A DNA stretch of 64,000 nucleotides, taken from assembly GCA_023053685.1 (NCBI GenBank), contig JALIGW010000005.1:48766742-48830741 (forward strand). Direction: 5' to 3'. The notes beneath the pieces were generated by a model. It worked only from the letters and a program-made list of their open reading frames with translations, searched no databases and had not been told where the DNA came from. Below are positions 24,017 through 35,840 of the stretch, in pieces; the stretch's first letter is position 1; every line of letters begins with the position of its first letter. Both the position numbers and the translations under genes were made by a program. Source of the DNA: Diadophis punctatus similis. Lineage: Eukaryota > Chordata > Lepidosauria > Squamata > Dipsadidae.

Positions 24017-24773
24017 GTGAGTGTAGTCAGTGATGCTGACCGGGCTAAAGCGGCTTTCTGCCTTCGGAGTAACTCGAAGGAGGGTAGCCCACCGCCCTAT
24101 CCCACCCTCCCCACCCCATCCCCGCCTGGGGACTGTTTCTTTCAGCAGTGTCTTTAACGGAAAGAAATGTCAGAGCAGCTTTGCCACCCGGGAGATGGTT
24201 TCATCTGCTGAAATTATTCCTTGCTTATTTGTAGCGTTTTCTAGCCTGCTGTTTCCATTAGATAAAGCCAACAAGTGGGTACAATTCATTAGAAACTGTT
24301 CAGCGTAGGTTTCATCTGAACCTTCATCTGAAATTAGGGAGAAAAGGAACAGATCGCCGTTCCCTGCTTTGCCTGAAAAACCCTTTGCCCAAGTCTAAGA
24401 GGCAGGAAAAAGTTATTTTGAAATGAGGGGATGGCGCGAAGTTGATTGAAGCTTTTTTTGCTTTCTGCATTGGTGACGTCTTAAAATTCTATGCTCTGCT
24501 GTCCTCTCAAGTCAGTTGCCTTTTCCTTTTTTCCTTTTTTGCATTTGATAACATGTGACTTGCTTCATTCAATAAGAACTGTATTCTCTGGAGGTGTTTT
24601 GCTTCAGTGCACCTGTCTTTTGCTGTCATATGAATTGCATTGTGCAGGCAAATCTGGGAAGATCTGAAAGGCAGCCTAGTCTAGAGTATAGCAGAGAGTT
24701 TTCAAAAAGCTAAACAAGAATCCCAAAGCATCCGCTTTTATTTTCTTCCTCTTGGAAAGTATTACCTATTTGC

Positions 24774-24776
<3 letters not shown>
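24017..24776 (+). other. COL4A3 intron 1, proximal part
   Basis: GC-rich for about 150 bp, then AT-rich. Unspliced frames here are continuations of the exon into intron. No other feature is seen. Confidence 0.5.

Positions 24777-24840
<64 letters not shown>
24777..24840. repeat. (TG)n microsatellite
   Basis: About 32 uninterrupted TG units. Confidence 0.97.
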
Positions 24841-24844
<4 letters not shown>

Positions 24845-25047
24845 TGTTTGGTGTCTCTTTAGAATTGATGAACAAATTCTATAGGGGGGAAAAGCCTTTT
24901 AGAAACAACTGTTCAATAAAAGAAGAAACCAATTATTGTTATAGAAAAATAATGACAGATGATCTATATAACTTTGTCTTGTCCCAGAGATAATAAATGC
25001 TTGGATGAAAATCCATACAAAGATTATTTGATTAAGATTGTCTTTCT

Positions 25048-25294
25048 CCCCTCCCCCTTCTCCTCCCTCTCCCTCTCCCTCTTCCTCTCCTTCTCCCTCT
25101 CCCCCCTCATCCTCCTCCCTCTTCTTCTTCTTTTTCTTTTTCTTCTTTTTCTTTTTCTTTTTCTTCTTCCTCCTCCTCCTCCCTTCCTCCTCCTCCTCCT
25201 CCTCCTCCTCCTCCTTTTTCTTTTTCTTCCTCTTCCTCTTCCTCTTCCTCCTCCTTCTCGTCCTCGTCCTCCTCCTCCTCCTCCTCCTCCTCCT

Positions 25295-25328
<34 letters not shown>

Positions 25329-25399
25329 CTCCTCCTCCTCCTCCTCCTCCTCCTCCTCCTCCTCCTCCTCCTCCTCCTCCTCCTCCTCTCTCTCTCTCT
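25048..25399. repeat. Polypyrimidine (TCC/TTC)n tract
   Basis: About 350 bp of almost pure C/T on the plus strand, ending in roughly 120 bp of near-perfect (TCC)n. Poly-Pro, Ser and Leu frames here are artefacts. Confidence 0.97.
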
Positions 25400-25439
25400 C
25401 CTATTTATCTAGCTATCTCAAAGTGGCAGATTTAATCTA

Positions 25440-25610
25440 ATACTTTTGCCTCCTATTTCCCCCCAAAAACAATCATATGAGATGGGCTGGGTTGAGAGAG
25501 AGTGACTGGCCCAATCTCACCCAGCTGGTTTTCATACCTAACGGGGAAGCCTAGAACTCCCACTGTCCTGGTTTCTAGGCCATCACCTTAACCACTACAC
25601 CAGAATGTGT
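25440..25610 (-). mobile_element. tRNA-headed MIR/CORE-like SINE
   Basis: On the minus strand it starts near TGGTGTAGTGGTTAAGG, followed by GGGTGAGATTGGGCCAGTCA, the pattern of old amniote tRNA-derived SINEs. Boundaries are approximate and no target duplication was found. Confidence 0.5.
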
Positions 25611-25847
25611 ATTCATGTATCACATTGCCAAGGTTTATTTTAGCCATATTTAATCAACCAATGCACAATTGGCAAAGTTCTTGCAATATGCTAAATTAAA
25701 ATGAGACAAGATAACATGATTTAGAATAACGTGTGGATCCAACCTCTCAAATTACTCTATTTCTTCAACACAGAAAATCATAAAAATCTGGTAAAGTGCA
25801 ATTTTTCATAGCAAATTGCTCCCAAATCACATGTCTCTAAATAATAG

Positions 25848-26087
25848 GAGCCGAGGTGGAGCAGTGGTTAAAAGCAGCACTGCAACCTACTTCAGCTGAC
25901 TGCTAGTTCAGCAGTTCAGCTGTTCAAATCTCACCAGGCTCAAGGTTGACTCAGCCTTCCATCCTTCTGAGGTGGGTAAAATGAGGACCCAGATTGTTGT
26001 GGGCAATATGCTGAACTCTGTAAACCGCTTAGAGAGGGCTGTAAAGCACTATGAAGCTGTATATAAGTCTAAGTGCTATTGCTATTT
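25848..26087 (+). mobile_element. Sauria-type SINE
   Basis: Begins GAGCCGAGGTGGAGCAGTGG and ends AAGTGCTATTGCTATT. It is nearly full length, with a changed base in the box-B region (CTCACCAGG). Confidence 0.87.
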
Positions 26088-26731
26088 CAACTTCAATTGT
26101 ATTGTTTCAGTTTAATAATGAGTCTACATAATTATCTGATAAATGAAATAAACCAAAAGCATTCCCATGCTGGATTGTGGGTGGTCCCTAACATTTTTGA
26201 ATTTTACGACTATTATTTGCATTTTTACCAATTATCTAAGTACAGTTTCTCTTCCCTAAGCAGCAATAACATCCTCCCAAACTGAGGGAGTTTGGCAGCT
26301 GTTGCATCCTGAACACGGATGTTTAAATGTTTTAGATTATTTGCTGCCTAGTCAAACTTTTTTCTCAAATGGTCTTCAGCTTTCATTATCTGACATAGGC
26401 AGCCAATGTTCATGGGCACTCCAGCTCCAAGGAAGTAGCAGATGCTTATTTGTCATGAAATTTATCATGACAATATTTACAGCTTTGGAATTTAGTGATA
26501 ATGTATGAAGGAAAGTATGAAGAGGAGAGTATCTTCAGGGCCTTATTACAGCCTCCAACATTCAGTTTTCAACAGTTGCCTGTTCCTAATCGCATCTACT
26601 CAACAGTGAGCCCCCAAAATGTAATACTTATAAGTGATATTATAGAATTGCAAAACATGTTTGTAGGATTGCACTATAATCCACTATTTTCTTGCATTAA
26701 ATCATTGTTCTGCTCATCTTCAAGAAATATA
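26088..26731 (+). other. COL4A3 intron 1, no gene seen
   Basis: Short frames of 68-70 aa show no domain, no composition bias and no splice context. I take them as chance. Confidence 0.45.
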
Positions 26732-26733
26732 TA

Positions 26734-28405
26734 CTGTGTTTCCCCAAAAATAAGACAGGGGCTTATCTTTTTTGACCCCCCCAAAAATGCCCCTGGCCTT
26801 ATTTTCGGGGAGTGGCTTATTATTTTTGAGGTGCAGGCGGGACGGGGCACGAGACACACCACTTACTGGAGTTGGCCAGCTCCGTGGTCTCTCGGCTAGT
26901 CTCTTTAGGGAAAAAAACTTGCAAACAGACAAGCCGAGAGACCACAGAGCTGCAAAACTCCAGTAAGTGGTGCGTCTCTCTTGGCGGGGCGAGGCAGGGC
27001 GGCGTCTTACCTGGGACTTGTCCCTGAACCTCTGTTGCGTTCTTACGGTGTTCTCTCCATGGCAACCCGTTCCAAAAGAATGCCACACGAGTTTGAGAAG
27101 TTTGAACTCGTGAGATGTTCTCTTTTGGAACGGGCTGCCGTGGAGAGAACACCGTAAGAACGCAACCGAGGCATCGGGACAAGTCCCAGGTAGGACGAGC
27201 ATCTCGTGCTGGGGTTTGGCAGGGTGGGCGTGGTGTGGCGTGGCAGGCGTCCTACCTGGGACTTGTCCCGGGACCTCCATCGCGTCTTACGGTGTTCTCT
27301 CCACAGCAGCCCGTTCCAAAAGAACGCCGCACAAGTGCGGGAAGTTTGAACTCGTGAGACGTTCTCTTTTGGAACGGGCTGCCATGGAGAGAACACTGTA
27401 AGAATGCAACCGAGGCATCGGAACAAGTCCCAGGTAGGACGAGCATCTCACGCTGGGGTTTGGCAGGGCGGGTGTGGCGTGGCGGGCGTCCCTTCAAAAC
27501 GCTTTGAAGGACTTTGAGGGTTTCAGGCGGGGGATGGGTGGGGCGTCCCTGTCGCCGCTGCATTCCTCACTTGCGCCGCACCCCGCCCCATCCCCCGCCT
27601 GAAACCCTCAAAGTCCTTCGAAGCATTTTGAAGGGATGTGTTTTGCCTGCGATGAAGGGAACCGATGTTCCCCGAAGAACAGGAGGCAAGCATTGGTTCC
27701 CTTCATCGCAGGTAAAATGCATCCCTTCAAAATGCTTCAAAGGACTTTGGGGGTTTAGGGCGGGGGATGGGTGGGGCATCCCTGTCACAACTGCCTTCCT
27801 CACTCATGTCGCGCCCCACCCCATCCCCCGCCCTAAACCCCCAAAATCCTTCGAAGCATTTTGAAGGGATGAGTTTTGCCTGCGATGAAGGGAACCGATG
27901 CTTGCCTCCTGTTCTTTGCAGGCAGAAGCATATTTAAAATGCTACCGAAACCGAAAGGGAGGGCTAAAAGGAAGTTTTGCTTCTCAAGCCCTGCGCTCAT
28001 CTGGCCTCTGCCTATGTCAGTTTGAAACGCACAGATGAGCGCAGGGCTTGAGAAGCAAAACTTCCTTTTAGCCCTCCCTTTCAGCTCCGCCTCTTGCTGG
28101 ACTGGTTCGCCGGCTCTGGGTTGCCTTCGGCAGCGTTTTGAAATGTGCTCCTGCCTGTACGGAGGCAGGGATCGATGCTCACCCCCTCTTCCTCGCAGGC
28201 AGAAGCGGGTTTTAAATTGCCGTAGGCAGAGCCCAGAGGAGCCAAGCTAGTCCGCTGCAAAAAGAGCGGCTCCCTACATGTCCCCCCTTTCCCCCGGAAG
28301 TTGTTGGGGGGGCTTATTTTCGGGGCGGGCCTTATTTCAACGCATGTCCTGAAAAGCCCTGTGGGGCTTATTTTCGGGACATGTCTTATTTTCGGGGAAA
28401 CACGG
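26734..28405. mobile_element. TA-flanked element carrying a train of palindromes
   Basis: Ends CTGTGTTTCCCCAAAAATAA and its inverse (..TCGGGGAAACACGG), with TA on both sides, as for Tc1/mariner-type elements. No transposase is present. Inside is a chain of long palindromes: about 26851-26985, 27009-27195, 27247-27441, 27490-27635, 27645-27713, 27723-27869 and 27957-28083. The second and third are direct copies of each other, as are the fourth and sixth. All protein frames across it are mirror artefacts of the palindromes. Confidence 0.85.
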
Positions 28406-28529
28406 TAGTAGCAATCTTTTCTTATTGGCAATGCCAGTCAATAGCTCCATCTTCCGTGTATTTGTCTCCCTTTAAAGTATCTAAGAAGCCTTACTTTTGT
28501 AATAAAGAATTATACCTGTTCATGATTTA

Positions 28530-28622
28530 TAGAATAGAATAGAATAGAATAGGATAGAATAGAATAGAATAGAATAGAATAGAATAGAATAGAATAGAAT
28601 AGAATAGAATAGAATAGAATTC
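28530..28622. repeat. (AGAAT)n microsatellite
   Basis: About 18 AGAAT units joined directly to the 3' end of the LINE at 28623. This pentamer-LINE association is described for snake genomes. Confidence 0.95.
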
Positions 28623-29325
28623 TTTATTGGCCAAGTGTGATTGGACACACAAGGAATTTGTCTTTGGTGCATATGCTCTCAGTGTACATAAAAAGACAAG
28701 ATACATTCGTCAAGAATCATAAGGTACAACACTTAATGATTGTCATAGGGTAAAAATAAGCAATCAGGAAACAATCAATATTAATATCAATCGTAAGGAT
28801 ACAAGCAACAAGTTACAGACATACAGTCATAAGTGGGAGGAGATGGGTGATAGGAATGATGAGAAGATAGTAATAGTAATAGTAATAGTAATAGTAATAG
28901 TAATAGTAATAGTAATAGTAATGCAGCCTTAGTGAATAGTTTGACAGTGGTGAGGGAATTATTTGTTTAGCAGAGTGATGGTGTTTGGGAAAAAACTGTT
29001 CTTGTGTCTAGTTGTCTTGGTGTGCAGTGCTCTATAGCGTTGTTTTGAGGGTAGGAGTTGAAACAATTTATGTCCAGGATGCGAGGGGTCAGTAAATATT
29101 TTCTCGGTCCTCTTTTTGACTCGTGCAGTATACAGGTCCTCAATGGAAGGCAGGTTGGCAGTAATTGTTTTTTCTGCAGTTCTGATTATCCTCTGAAGTC
29201 TGTGTCTGTCTTGTTGGGTTGCAGAACAGAACCAGACAGTTATAGAGGTGCAGATGACAGACTCAATGATTCCTCTGTAGAACTGTATCAGCAGCTCCTT
29301 GGGCAGTTTGAGCTTCCTGAGTTGG
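28623..29325 (-). pseudogene. CR1-class LINE 3' fragment (ORF2 C-terminal part)
   Basis: Minus-strand translation, with frame breaks, reads LLIQFYRGIIESVICTSITV and later HPGHKLFQLLPSKQRYRALH. This is the C-terminal region of a CR1/Rex1-like LINE protein, ending in a 3' UTR of about 300 bp and the (AGAAT)n tail. Only the last part of the element is present. An AGTAAT array (28867-28923) has expanded inside its UTR. A plus-strand frame of 208 aa across it is not a gene. Confidence 0.75.
28867..28923. repeat. (TAATAG)n-like microsatellite
   Basis: About nine units of AGTAAT within the LINE 3' UTR. Confidence 0.93.
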
Positions 29326-29344
29326 ACTATTTTATGGACTATGC

Positions 29345-29769
29345 CAGTGATGGCGAACCTATGGCACGCTTGCCACAGGTGGCACGCGGAGCCATATCTG
29401 CTGGCACGCGAGCCGTTGCCCTAGCTCAACTCCAGCATGTATGTGCGTGCCGGCCAGCTGATTTTGGCCTCGTGTGGAGGCTCTGTGAGGGCATTTTAGG
29501 TTTCCAGAGGGCCTCCGAGGGGGTGTTTTTGCCCTCCCCAGGCTCCAGGGAAGCCTCTGGAGCCTGGGGAGGGCGAAAAACGGGCCTAACAGGCCCACCG
29601 GAAGTTGGGAAATGGGCCATTTCCGGCATCCAGAGGGCCTCTGCGGGGGCGGGAGAGGCCGTTTTCACCGTCCCCAGGCATTGAATTATGGGTGTGGGCA
29701 CTCACACATCCGTGACAGCGCGCGCATACGCGTTTTCGGCACCCAAGGGAAAAAGGTTCGCCACCACTG
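29345..29769. mobile_element. hAT-type MITE, CAGTGATGGCGAACC family
   Basis: Ends CAGTGATGGCGAACCTATGG and GGTTCGCCACCACTG, with the exact 8-bp duplication GACTATGC (29337-29344 and 29770-29777). There is no transposase; the interior is GC-rich with TGGCACGC runs. Sister copies are at 38758 and 57448. Confidence 0.93.
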
Positions 29770-29799
29770 GACTATGCTGACCCATTAAATTAAGCCTGC

Positions 29800-29833
29800 A
29801 TATGTTTCTTTCTCTTTCTCTTTCTCTTTCTCT

Positions 29834-29908
<75 letters not shown>

Positions 29909-29962
29909 TCTCCCTCCCCCTCCCTCCCTCCCTCCCTCCCTCTCTCTCTGTCTCTCTCTCTG
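29800..29962. repeat. (TTTCTC)n(CT)n(CCCT)n microsatellite
   Basis: A compound pyrimidine tract; Arg/Glu and Leu/Ser frames are artefacts. Confidence 0.96.
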
Positions 29963-31423
29963 TAGGTTTGCATTCTTGTTTTTTGGATATAATTAAAATG
30001 TGATGTACAGTAACCAACTTGTAATTAGAACGCATGCTGTGGAGAGATTATTCTTTTTCTCAGACATCTAAATGACATGTGATATTATAACATTGTGCAT
30101 ATGGGTGAGGCTGGCTAGCTGCCGCCTCCTCCTCCTCCTCTGCCCTCTTCTTTTTCCTTCCTTCTTTTAAAGTTTCTGGTGGTTGTTCTTTCTTCTCTTT
30201 TAAGTTGTGTGAGCTTGTATAAAGGCTTATCACACCTTATTCTTTAGAACCCTTACAATATAGGAGAAAATTACACCACACCTTTTTAGAGAATAACTAA
30301 ATCCATCATTTATACTTTAGGGCCAGTATTGTACACAGCTTCTTTTTAAGGATTTGCTACTGCTGACAAGGGAAACCTGAAGTCTCTGAGTTCAAGGTTA
30401 AATTCGCCTGGCATGAAAGCTGAACAGTAACAAAAAGGTTTCTCTTACTCTTCTTGCAAACAATTCTCAGCTTCTTGAAATACTGTAAATGATTCTGCAT
30501 TATCTGAAAAAGATAATGCTTGAATATCAGGCTTTCTTTCAGAACATTTGAAATTGTGCTCCTTACTACTGCTTCCCAATTATGTGCTCGTAAATTGCCC
30601 AAGAGGAATCCATTACTTTCCCTTCTTACAGCACAAGTAAAAAACAGATCTAAACATTTGAAAGTTTAAGAAGATATTCTAGAAATGTATAGCTTTTCTA
30701 TATATCAGTTCTTTATAGTCTCTTCTATGTAGCAAAGCTGAGTTAAGCATCCCTCATTTTGCACAGTACTTTCTGCTCCCACCTTTTGTTCTTCTCCTTT
30801 TCTCCAAACTCACACATTTCATAATGCAGGTTTGGCAATAATCTAGGGATTTTTATTCATTCTCCTTCTCCTGCATTTTTGGCTCTTTCTCTAGGCTAGG
30901 GTCTGAATGTGGAATAAGGTAGTAATTGGCAGTCCATGTCACATAAAATAAACAGATGGAGTTTTGATTTCACCATCATGGCTGCCACCATCATGGTGGT
31001 CATTTTGATCATACCCTGAGGATGCTCTGGTAGTAACCCAGGCTATTATGAAATTAACTGATGTGGTTAGACAACACACTCCAATCAGCAGATGCCATAT
31101 TCCTGCCCACTGACTATATTTTATAGTTTGATCAACTCCTACAAACAGTCTCATTTGTTAATTTTATGTTCTGACCTTTTCATAGTACCAGCTGGTGCCT
31201 GTCCATTCTTGGGGGGGGGGGGAATGAGATGATGGGCTTTTGAAATATACATTAATAATTGGGGAAATTAAACAACAGTATTAAATAGATTGTATCCGGT
31301 GTCCATTTTTCATATTCATCCAGCAAACCAGGAACAAAAAAAAACCTTGGACATTTATTCATAGGTATTTTCACAGAACTCTCTCTATATATATTACCAA
31401 ATCTCTTGTGTTTATCCATTTCC
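29963..31423 (+). other. COL4A3 intron 1, no gene seen
   Basis: AT-rich sequence. A 12-bp G run is present near 31210. No exon or repeat family is recognised. Confidence 0.45.
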
Positions 31424-31670
31424 ATGATGGCAAACCTATGGCACGCGTGCCACAGGTGGCACGCGGGGCCATCTCTGCGGGCACGCGAGCCAACGTCCAG
31501 GTCAGCTCCACAGCGCATGTGCTCGTGCCTCCCGCCGGCCAGCTGATTTTTGGGTCTCGGCAGAGAGATGCATGTGCATGCACGGGGCTGTGGGTGGGGT
31601 TGCACATGCATGCGCGGGGGTGGGGTCACAAGCGTATGCACGCAGGTGGTGCGGCGCCTCCTCCAGCGGC

Positions 31671-31977
31671 CCATTTTTAGTTCCAGGAGGCTTCAGGGAA
31701 CTTTGCTAGCAGAAAAATGGGGCCTGCAGGGGTTTGGCGCTCCCCCTCCACGGCCTATTTTTAGTTCCAGGAGGCTTCAGGGGATTCTGCTAGCAGAAAA
31801 ATGGGGCCTGCGGGGGTTTGGCGCTCACCCTCCACGGCCGATTTTTAGTTCCAGGAGGCTTCAGGGAACCCTGATAGCAGAAAAAAGGGGCATGCGGGGG
31901 GTGGCGCTCCCCCTCCATAGCCTGTTTTTAGTTCCAGGAGGCTTCAGTGAACCCTGCTAGCACTAAAATGGGGCATC
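31671..31977. repeat. 84-bp tandem repeat, four copies
   Basis: TTCCAGGAGGCTTCAG recurs at 31681, 31765, 31849 and 31932, spaced 84, 84 and 83 bp. Units share GCTAGCAGAAAAATGGGGC and GGCGCTCCCCCTCCA. Confidence 0.93.
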
Positions 31978-32054
31978 TGGGGGTGCGGCGGGAAGGACGT
32001 GCAGCCAGGGCTTCCCTCCCTCCATGCCCGAGCGGGCTTCTTGCATGGCCCCAG

Positions 32055-32409
32055 GCCTCCGGTGGGGAGGGAAGGAAGCTTCTTCTTTAAAAGAGGAGGG
32101 GATCCTCCTCCAAGCAGTCTCACCTCCCCCTTGTCCCCCTCCTCTTTTAAAGGACTGTGCGCCACCAAGAGCAACTTTCCAAGCTGGGGGAGATGCTTTT
32201 CCAAGCCAGGGGTGACACCTCTGCCCGGGGGTGTATGATGTGGGGGGGTGATACCCCTGGCTTGGAAAAGCATCTCCCCGGCTTGGAAAGTTGCTCTTGG
32301 TGGTATGCGGTCCTTTAAAAGAGGAGGGGGACAAGGGGGAGGGGAGGCTGCTTGGAGGAGGACCCTCCCTCTTTTAAAGAAAAAACTTCCTTCCCTCCCT
32401 GCTGGAGGC
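32055..32409. repeat. Inverted repeat with about 160-bp arms
   Basis: The left arm 32055-32216 and right arm 32249-32409 are near-exact reverse complements (GCTTTTCCAAGCCAGGGGT against ACCCCTGGCTTGGAAAAGC), with about 32 bp between. Confidence 0.93.
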
Positions 32410-32575
32410 TGGTGCAGATCTGCCTTGGCCGCTGGCGCTTTGGCTTTGCTTTGGGTCCATCTCTGGGGCTGGGGAGCTTTGGGGACAAGATGGGCAAGGC
32501 TCAGGATGCCTCCTTTCTCCTTGCTATGTGGAGATGCGCATGCAGCACACCAGTATCAGTAAGTGAGCAAGTCGC

Positions 32576-33304
32576 CCCTGGTCTGGTCACATCAGACTGC
32601 ATTATCTTTCTCTCAAAGGATTACTCCATAGGACATAGGTTGTCTAGTTGACTCTAAAGTTTCTGTTAATTTCATTAATTTTGAATTTCTCATGTACTTT
32701 TTGATAAAGCAAGTTTTGTGACTTTGTTTCATTTCTTGATGACATTGCTAATGCTAATGTAATCAAATAAATTACATAATTTCAATGCCATTAAAACATG
32801 GCATTGAAATGCTTCTAGCAAACTTGTTCAGCTTATTCCTGTCTGAAATCACTATGAACTGTTTGTACATTGCTATGTGTACATTCTTTTTCCTAAATGG
32901 TGACTCCTGGCCTCAGAGTTCTGTATTTCTGCTCCCAACTGGGTCAGTTGCTTGAATTTAGCTGGCCTCAAGGCTTTGGAAACAGAAAGAAAAGTTTTCA
33001 TTCTTGTCCACTTTAAGGGTCATAATAGAAATTCTTCTTAATAAATAGAAATTCTTCTTAATGTTTTATAAGATTTGTTTGATTTCAGATTAGCATGTTG
33101 TGTGAACAAAGTTTTTATCGTTTGGAAATCATTCTCTATCATTTTGTAGATTTCTATATCATTTAGATGTTTTTCTGCTGTGTCAAAGCAATGTACAATG
33201 TGTCTTAAGACAATATATAATACACTACAAAACAACATCAAAATACAAAATCAATATCCTAATCCACAAATATATTTTATAATCATATTAATAGTACTAG
33301 TTAC
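32576..33304 (+). other. COL4A3 intron 1, no gene seen
   Basis: A perfect small hairpin, ATTTCAATGCCAT with its inverse, lies near 32778-32812. A duplicated AAATTCTTCTTAATAAATAG is near 33027-33060. Nothing else is seen. Confidence 0.5.
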
Positions 33305-33405
33305 AAGTGCATCAACCAAACATGTTCCGTGATGTCATCATGACATCACAGCGGGTCGCTACCAGTTCGGGCGAACCAGTCCGAACCAGGAAGAACCCAC
33401 CTCTG
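33305..33405. mobile_element. Right-end fragment of a CAGRGGTGGGTTC-family hAT element
   Basis: GTGATGTCATCATGACATCA, GCGGGTCGCTACC and the terminus GAACCCACCTCTG match the right ends of the elements at 36009 and 42667. The left half is missing. Confidence 0.75.
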
Positions 33406-33759
33406 AAGACAACATTGTTTAAGACTGTATCTATGCTTCAAAAAATTCATATGCCCACTAAATGCTTGCAAAGAGATACAGAGAAAATTCAAAGTCTTTG
33501 CTAGCCACGTAGCCAACATCTAGATTTTGCAGTCCAGATAATATTGTAAGAAAGCTATAGAAAGGTATAGAAAGAAATAGAAAGAAAGCTAATGTAATTA
33601 TTTAAAAAGTCTAAATGAATTTATGTATGCAACAACTATTTTTGGAGCAGTGTCTTACTTTAAAATCTTTCAAAATTACTGCTCCATTCATATGCAGATG
33701 TACACATATTTAACTGATGTTAAATATGTTAAATATATTAAACTAATCTAAATGTAGTT

Positions 33760-34175
33760 CATAACATCATCTGCCACAATGTCCTACCTGTCAATGAATA
33801 CTTCAGCTTCAACCGCAACAATACACAAGCACGCAATAGATTCAAACTCAATGTAAACCGCTCGAAACTCGACTGCAGAAAATATGACTTCAGCAACAGA
33901 GTAATCAATGCCTGGAATGCACTACCTGACTCTGTGGTTTCTTCCCCAAACCCCAAAAACTTTAACCTTAGACTGTCTACAGTTGACCTCACCCCACTCC
34001 TAAGAGGTCTGTAAGAGGCGTGCATAAGCGCACCATTGTACCTACCGTCCCTGTCTTTCTGTCCTATTGTCTAAATGTACCTATACATACTTTGCTTTTG
34101 TTTATGTTTATATCATACCTGTTATCTTGTACACGTGTTGACAAAATAAATAAATAAATAAAATAAATAAACAAA
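33760..34175 (+). pseudogene. LINE 3' end (CR1-class C-terminal remnant)
   Basis: Plus-strand translation includes DFSNRVINAWNALPDSVVSS, the conserved C-terminal motif of CR1-class ORF2 proteins. A 3' UTR and an (AAAT)n tail follow at about 34144-34175. A reverse-oriented tail of the same family lies at 58955. Confidence 0.75.
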
Positions 34176-35629
34176 CAAATGTATGTCTCAAGTTCTCTAT
34201 GTTTTCAGCAAAATATGCTATCAAAGTAGACAGTCACACGATTCCTGCTTCTACCATCCCCTCCCTCCACCCATCCAGGCTTTTTTTAATGAGTTATAAG
34301 ATCATGATTATACCTTACTGAATCTTTTATTCATGAGGATACAGAAAGCATTAAGATGATTCCTTGAAACAGAGAATCTACATTATTCAAATAGTCCAAG
34401 ATATCCTGCTGATTAAGAAAAAAAAACCTGGGAACTGCAGGTTTTTGGCAGGTATGTAGTTCAAAGTGATCTGATTACAGAATATTTGTATTTCTAGCTG
34501 CCAAAACTGATTCATGAAGTTTACCTTTGAAACAAGGATACCAGGGGAAAAAATCAAATCACATGTAAGATGAAAAGTTGGACTGTGAAAATTCAGTAGC
34601 CTCTTCTCATTCTTTGCTAGATTATATTTAATCAAGACTCTAGTAAACCATTGCAGCACAAATCCTGAACCCGAAGAAAAAAGGACCATTTGTGGAAATG
34701 TTTAACTCTGTATACAGAGTGCAATGGTGACTCTAATTTGCTTGTCCTTCTTTCAAAATCCCTTCAAATAATATTTTTCAAAGCTACCAATGATCAAATA
34801 AATTAACTTCTCCATATAGTTCAGACAAAACCATATACTGAATATATATACATCTAAATAAGCAAATGTAAAAGTAAAGCCAAAAAAAACGGTTCTACTT
34901 TTCTTACAGTTGAAGGCCTAATCAATATACTTTTATAAAAAGTATTAAAAAGTATATTCATTGTCTGCCACTTGAATATTCTTAATATCACTGGATTTTC
35001 TTCTGAAATGTGCCAAAGGTTTCAACCTCAATTAAATATTAAATATGAAAAGTCTTGGAGAAGTTCCATGGTAGATCTTAATTGCAGGAAAAATAATCCC
35101 ATCAATGAACACCTTGTTTCCAAATTAACAAGAATCAACTACAATGTGCTATAGATGAAAAGTGTCTATTGAACATCTTGGACGAATGTAAAATACTGAT
35201 GTATTCACAATTCAAAGTGATCCTTGTGATTACACTAACATATTTTGCTCTTTGAGTGGTAGAGAGTTCTTTATTTAAGTTTTTATTCTTCTTATTTTCC
35301 ATCACCCTTCTATAGAATTAAAACAAAATAGCTTTGTGACCATAATTTTGACTTTATACCACCCTTTCCATTGCACAAAAATCCACTGATGTATCTACCT
35401 AAAATCTGGCACAAATTCCTTTCACCTTTGTGGTCCCTTTTCATGGCAAATTTAATTGTCTCAAAGCAAAACATTATGGCATTGTATAACATTGGAAATT
35501 AGAGGGTAGTAGATAATCCCTGCATTAAATCTATTAACTTTTGCATGCATCTCTTAATAGTTATCTAGTTTTCCTGTAAACCTAATTTCATTCTTATAAA
35601 ATACAAAGAAAAAGTTATAGGCAAGAACA
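34176..35629 (+). other. COL4A3 intron 1, no gene seen
   Basis: AT-rich. Inverted AATATACTTTT and AAAAGTATATT copies lie near 34925-34957. No exon is seen. Confidence 0.45.
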
Positions 35630-35840
35630 GAGAGCCAGTATGGTAGTTTTTAAGGCACCAACTTAGAAACTGAGAGACTGAGTTCTAGTGCTACCTTAGG
35701 CATGAAGCCAGCTGAGTGATCTTAGCCAGTCATGGTCTCTTATCCTCAGAAGTAATTAATGGCCAACTACTTCTGAAAAACCTTGCCAAGAAAACTGCAG
35801 GAATCAGTCCAAGTATTAAAAAATTGACTTGATGGCACAC
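35630..35840 (+). mobile_element. tRNA-derived SINE (second family)
   Basis: GCCAGTATGGTAG..GGCACCAACTTAGAAACTG, then AAGCCAGCTGAGTGATCTTA and CTTCTGAAAAACCTTGCCAA, is the layout of a squamate tRNA-headed SINE distinct from the Sauria type. It is diverged and no target duplication is obvious. Confidence 0.6.

Larger units (their letters stand above)
31424..32575. mobile_element. Composite GC-rich element: one hAT end, 84-bp tandem repeats, large inverted repeat
   Basis: It opens with ATGATGGCAAACCTATGGCA, the left end of the CAGTGATGGCGAACC family, but no matching right end is seen, so the right boundary is only where GC falls. It contains the two internal structures listed separately. No coding capacity is recognised. 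Confidence 0.55.

Noticed and set aside
26720..27864. Several 60-186 aa frames on both strands
   Set aside because: Products of the palindrome train; their peptides recur in mirrored order.
29058..29684. 208-aa plus-strand frame
   Set aside because: Antisense to a LINE 3' fragment and continues into a hAT element; no domain.
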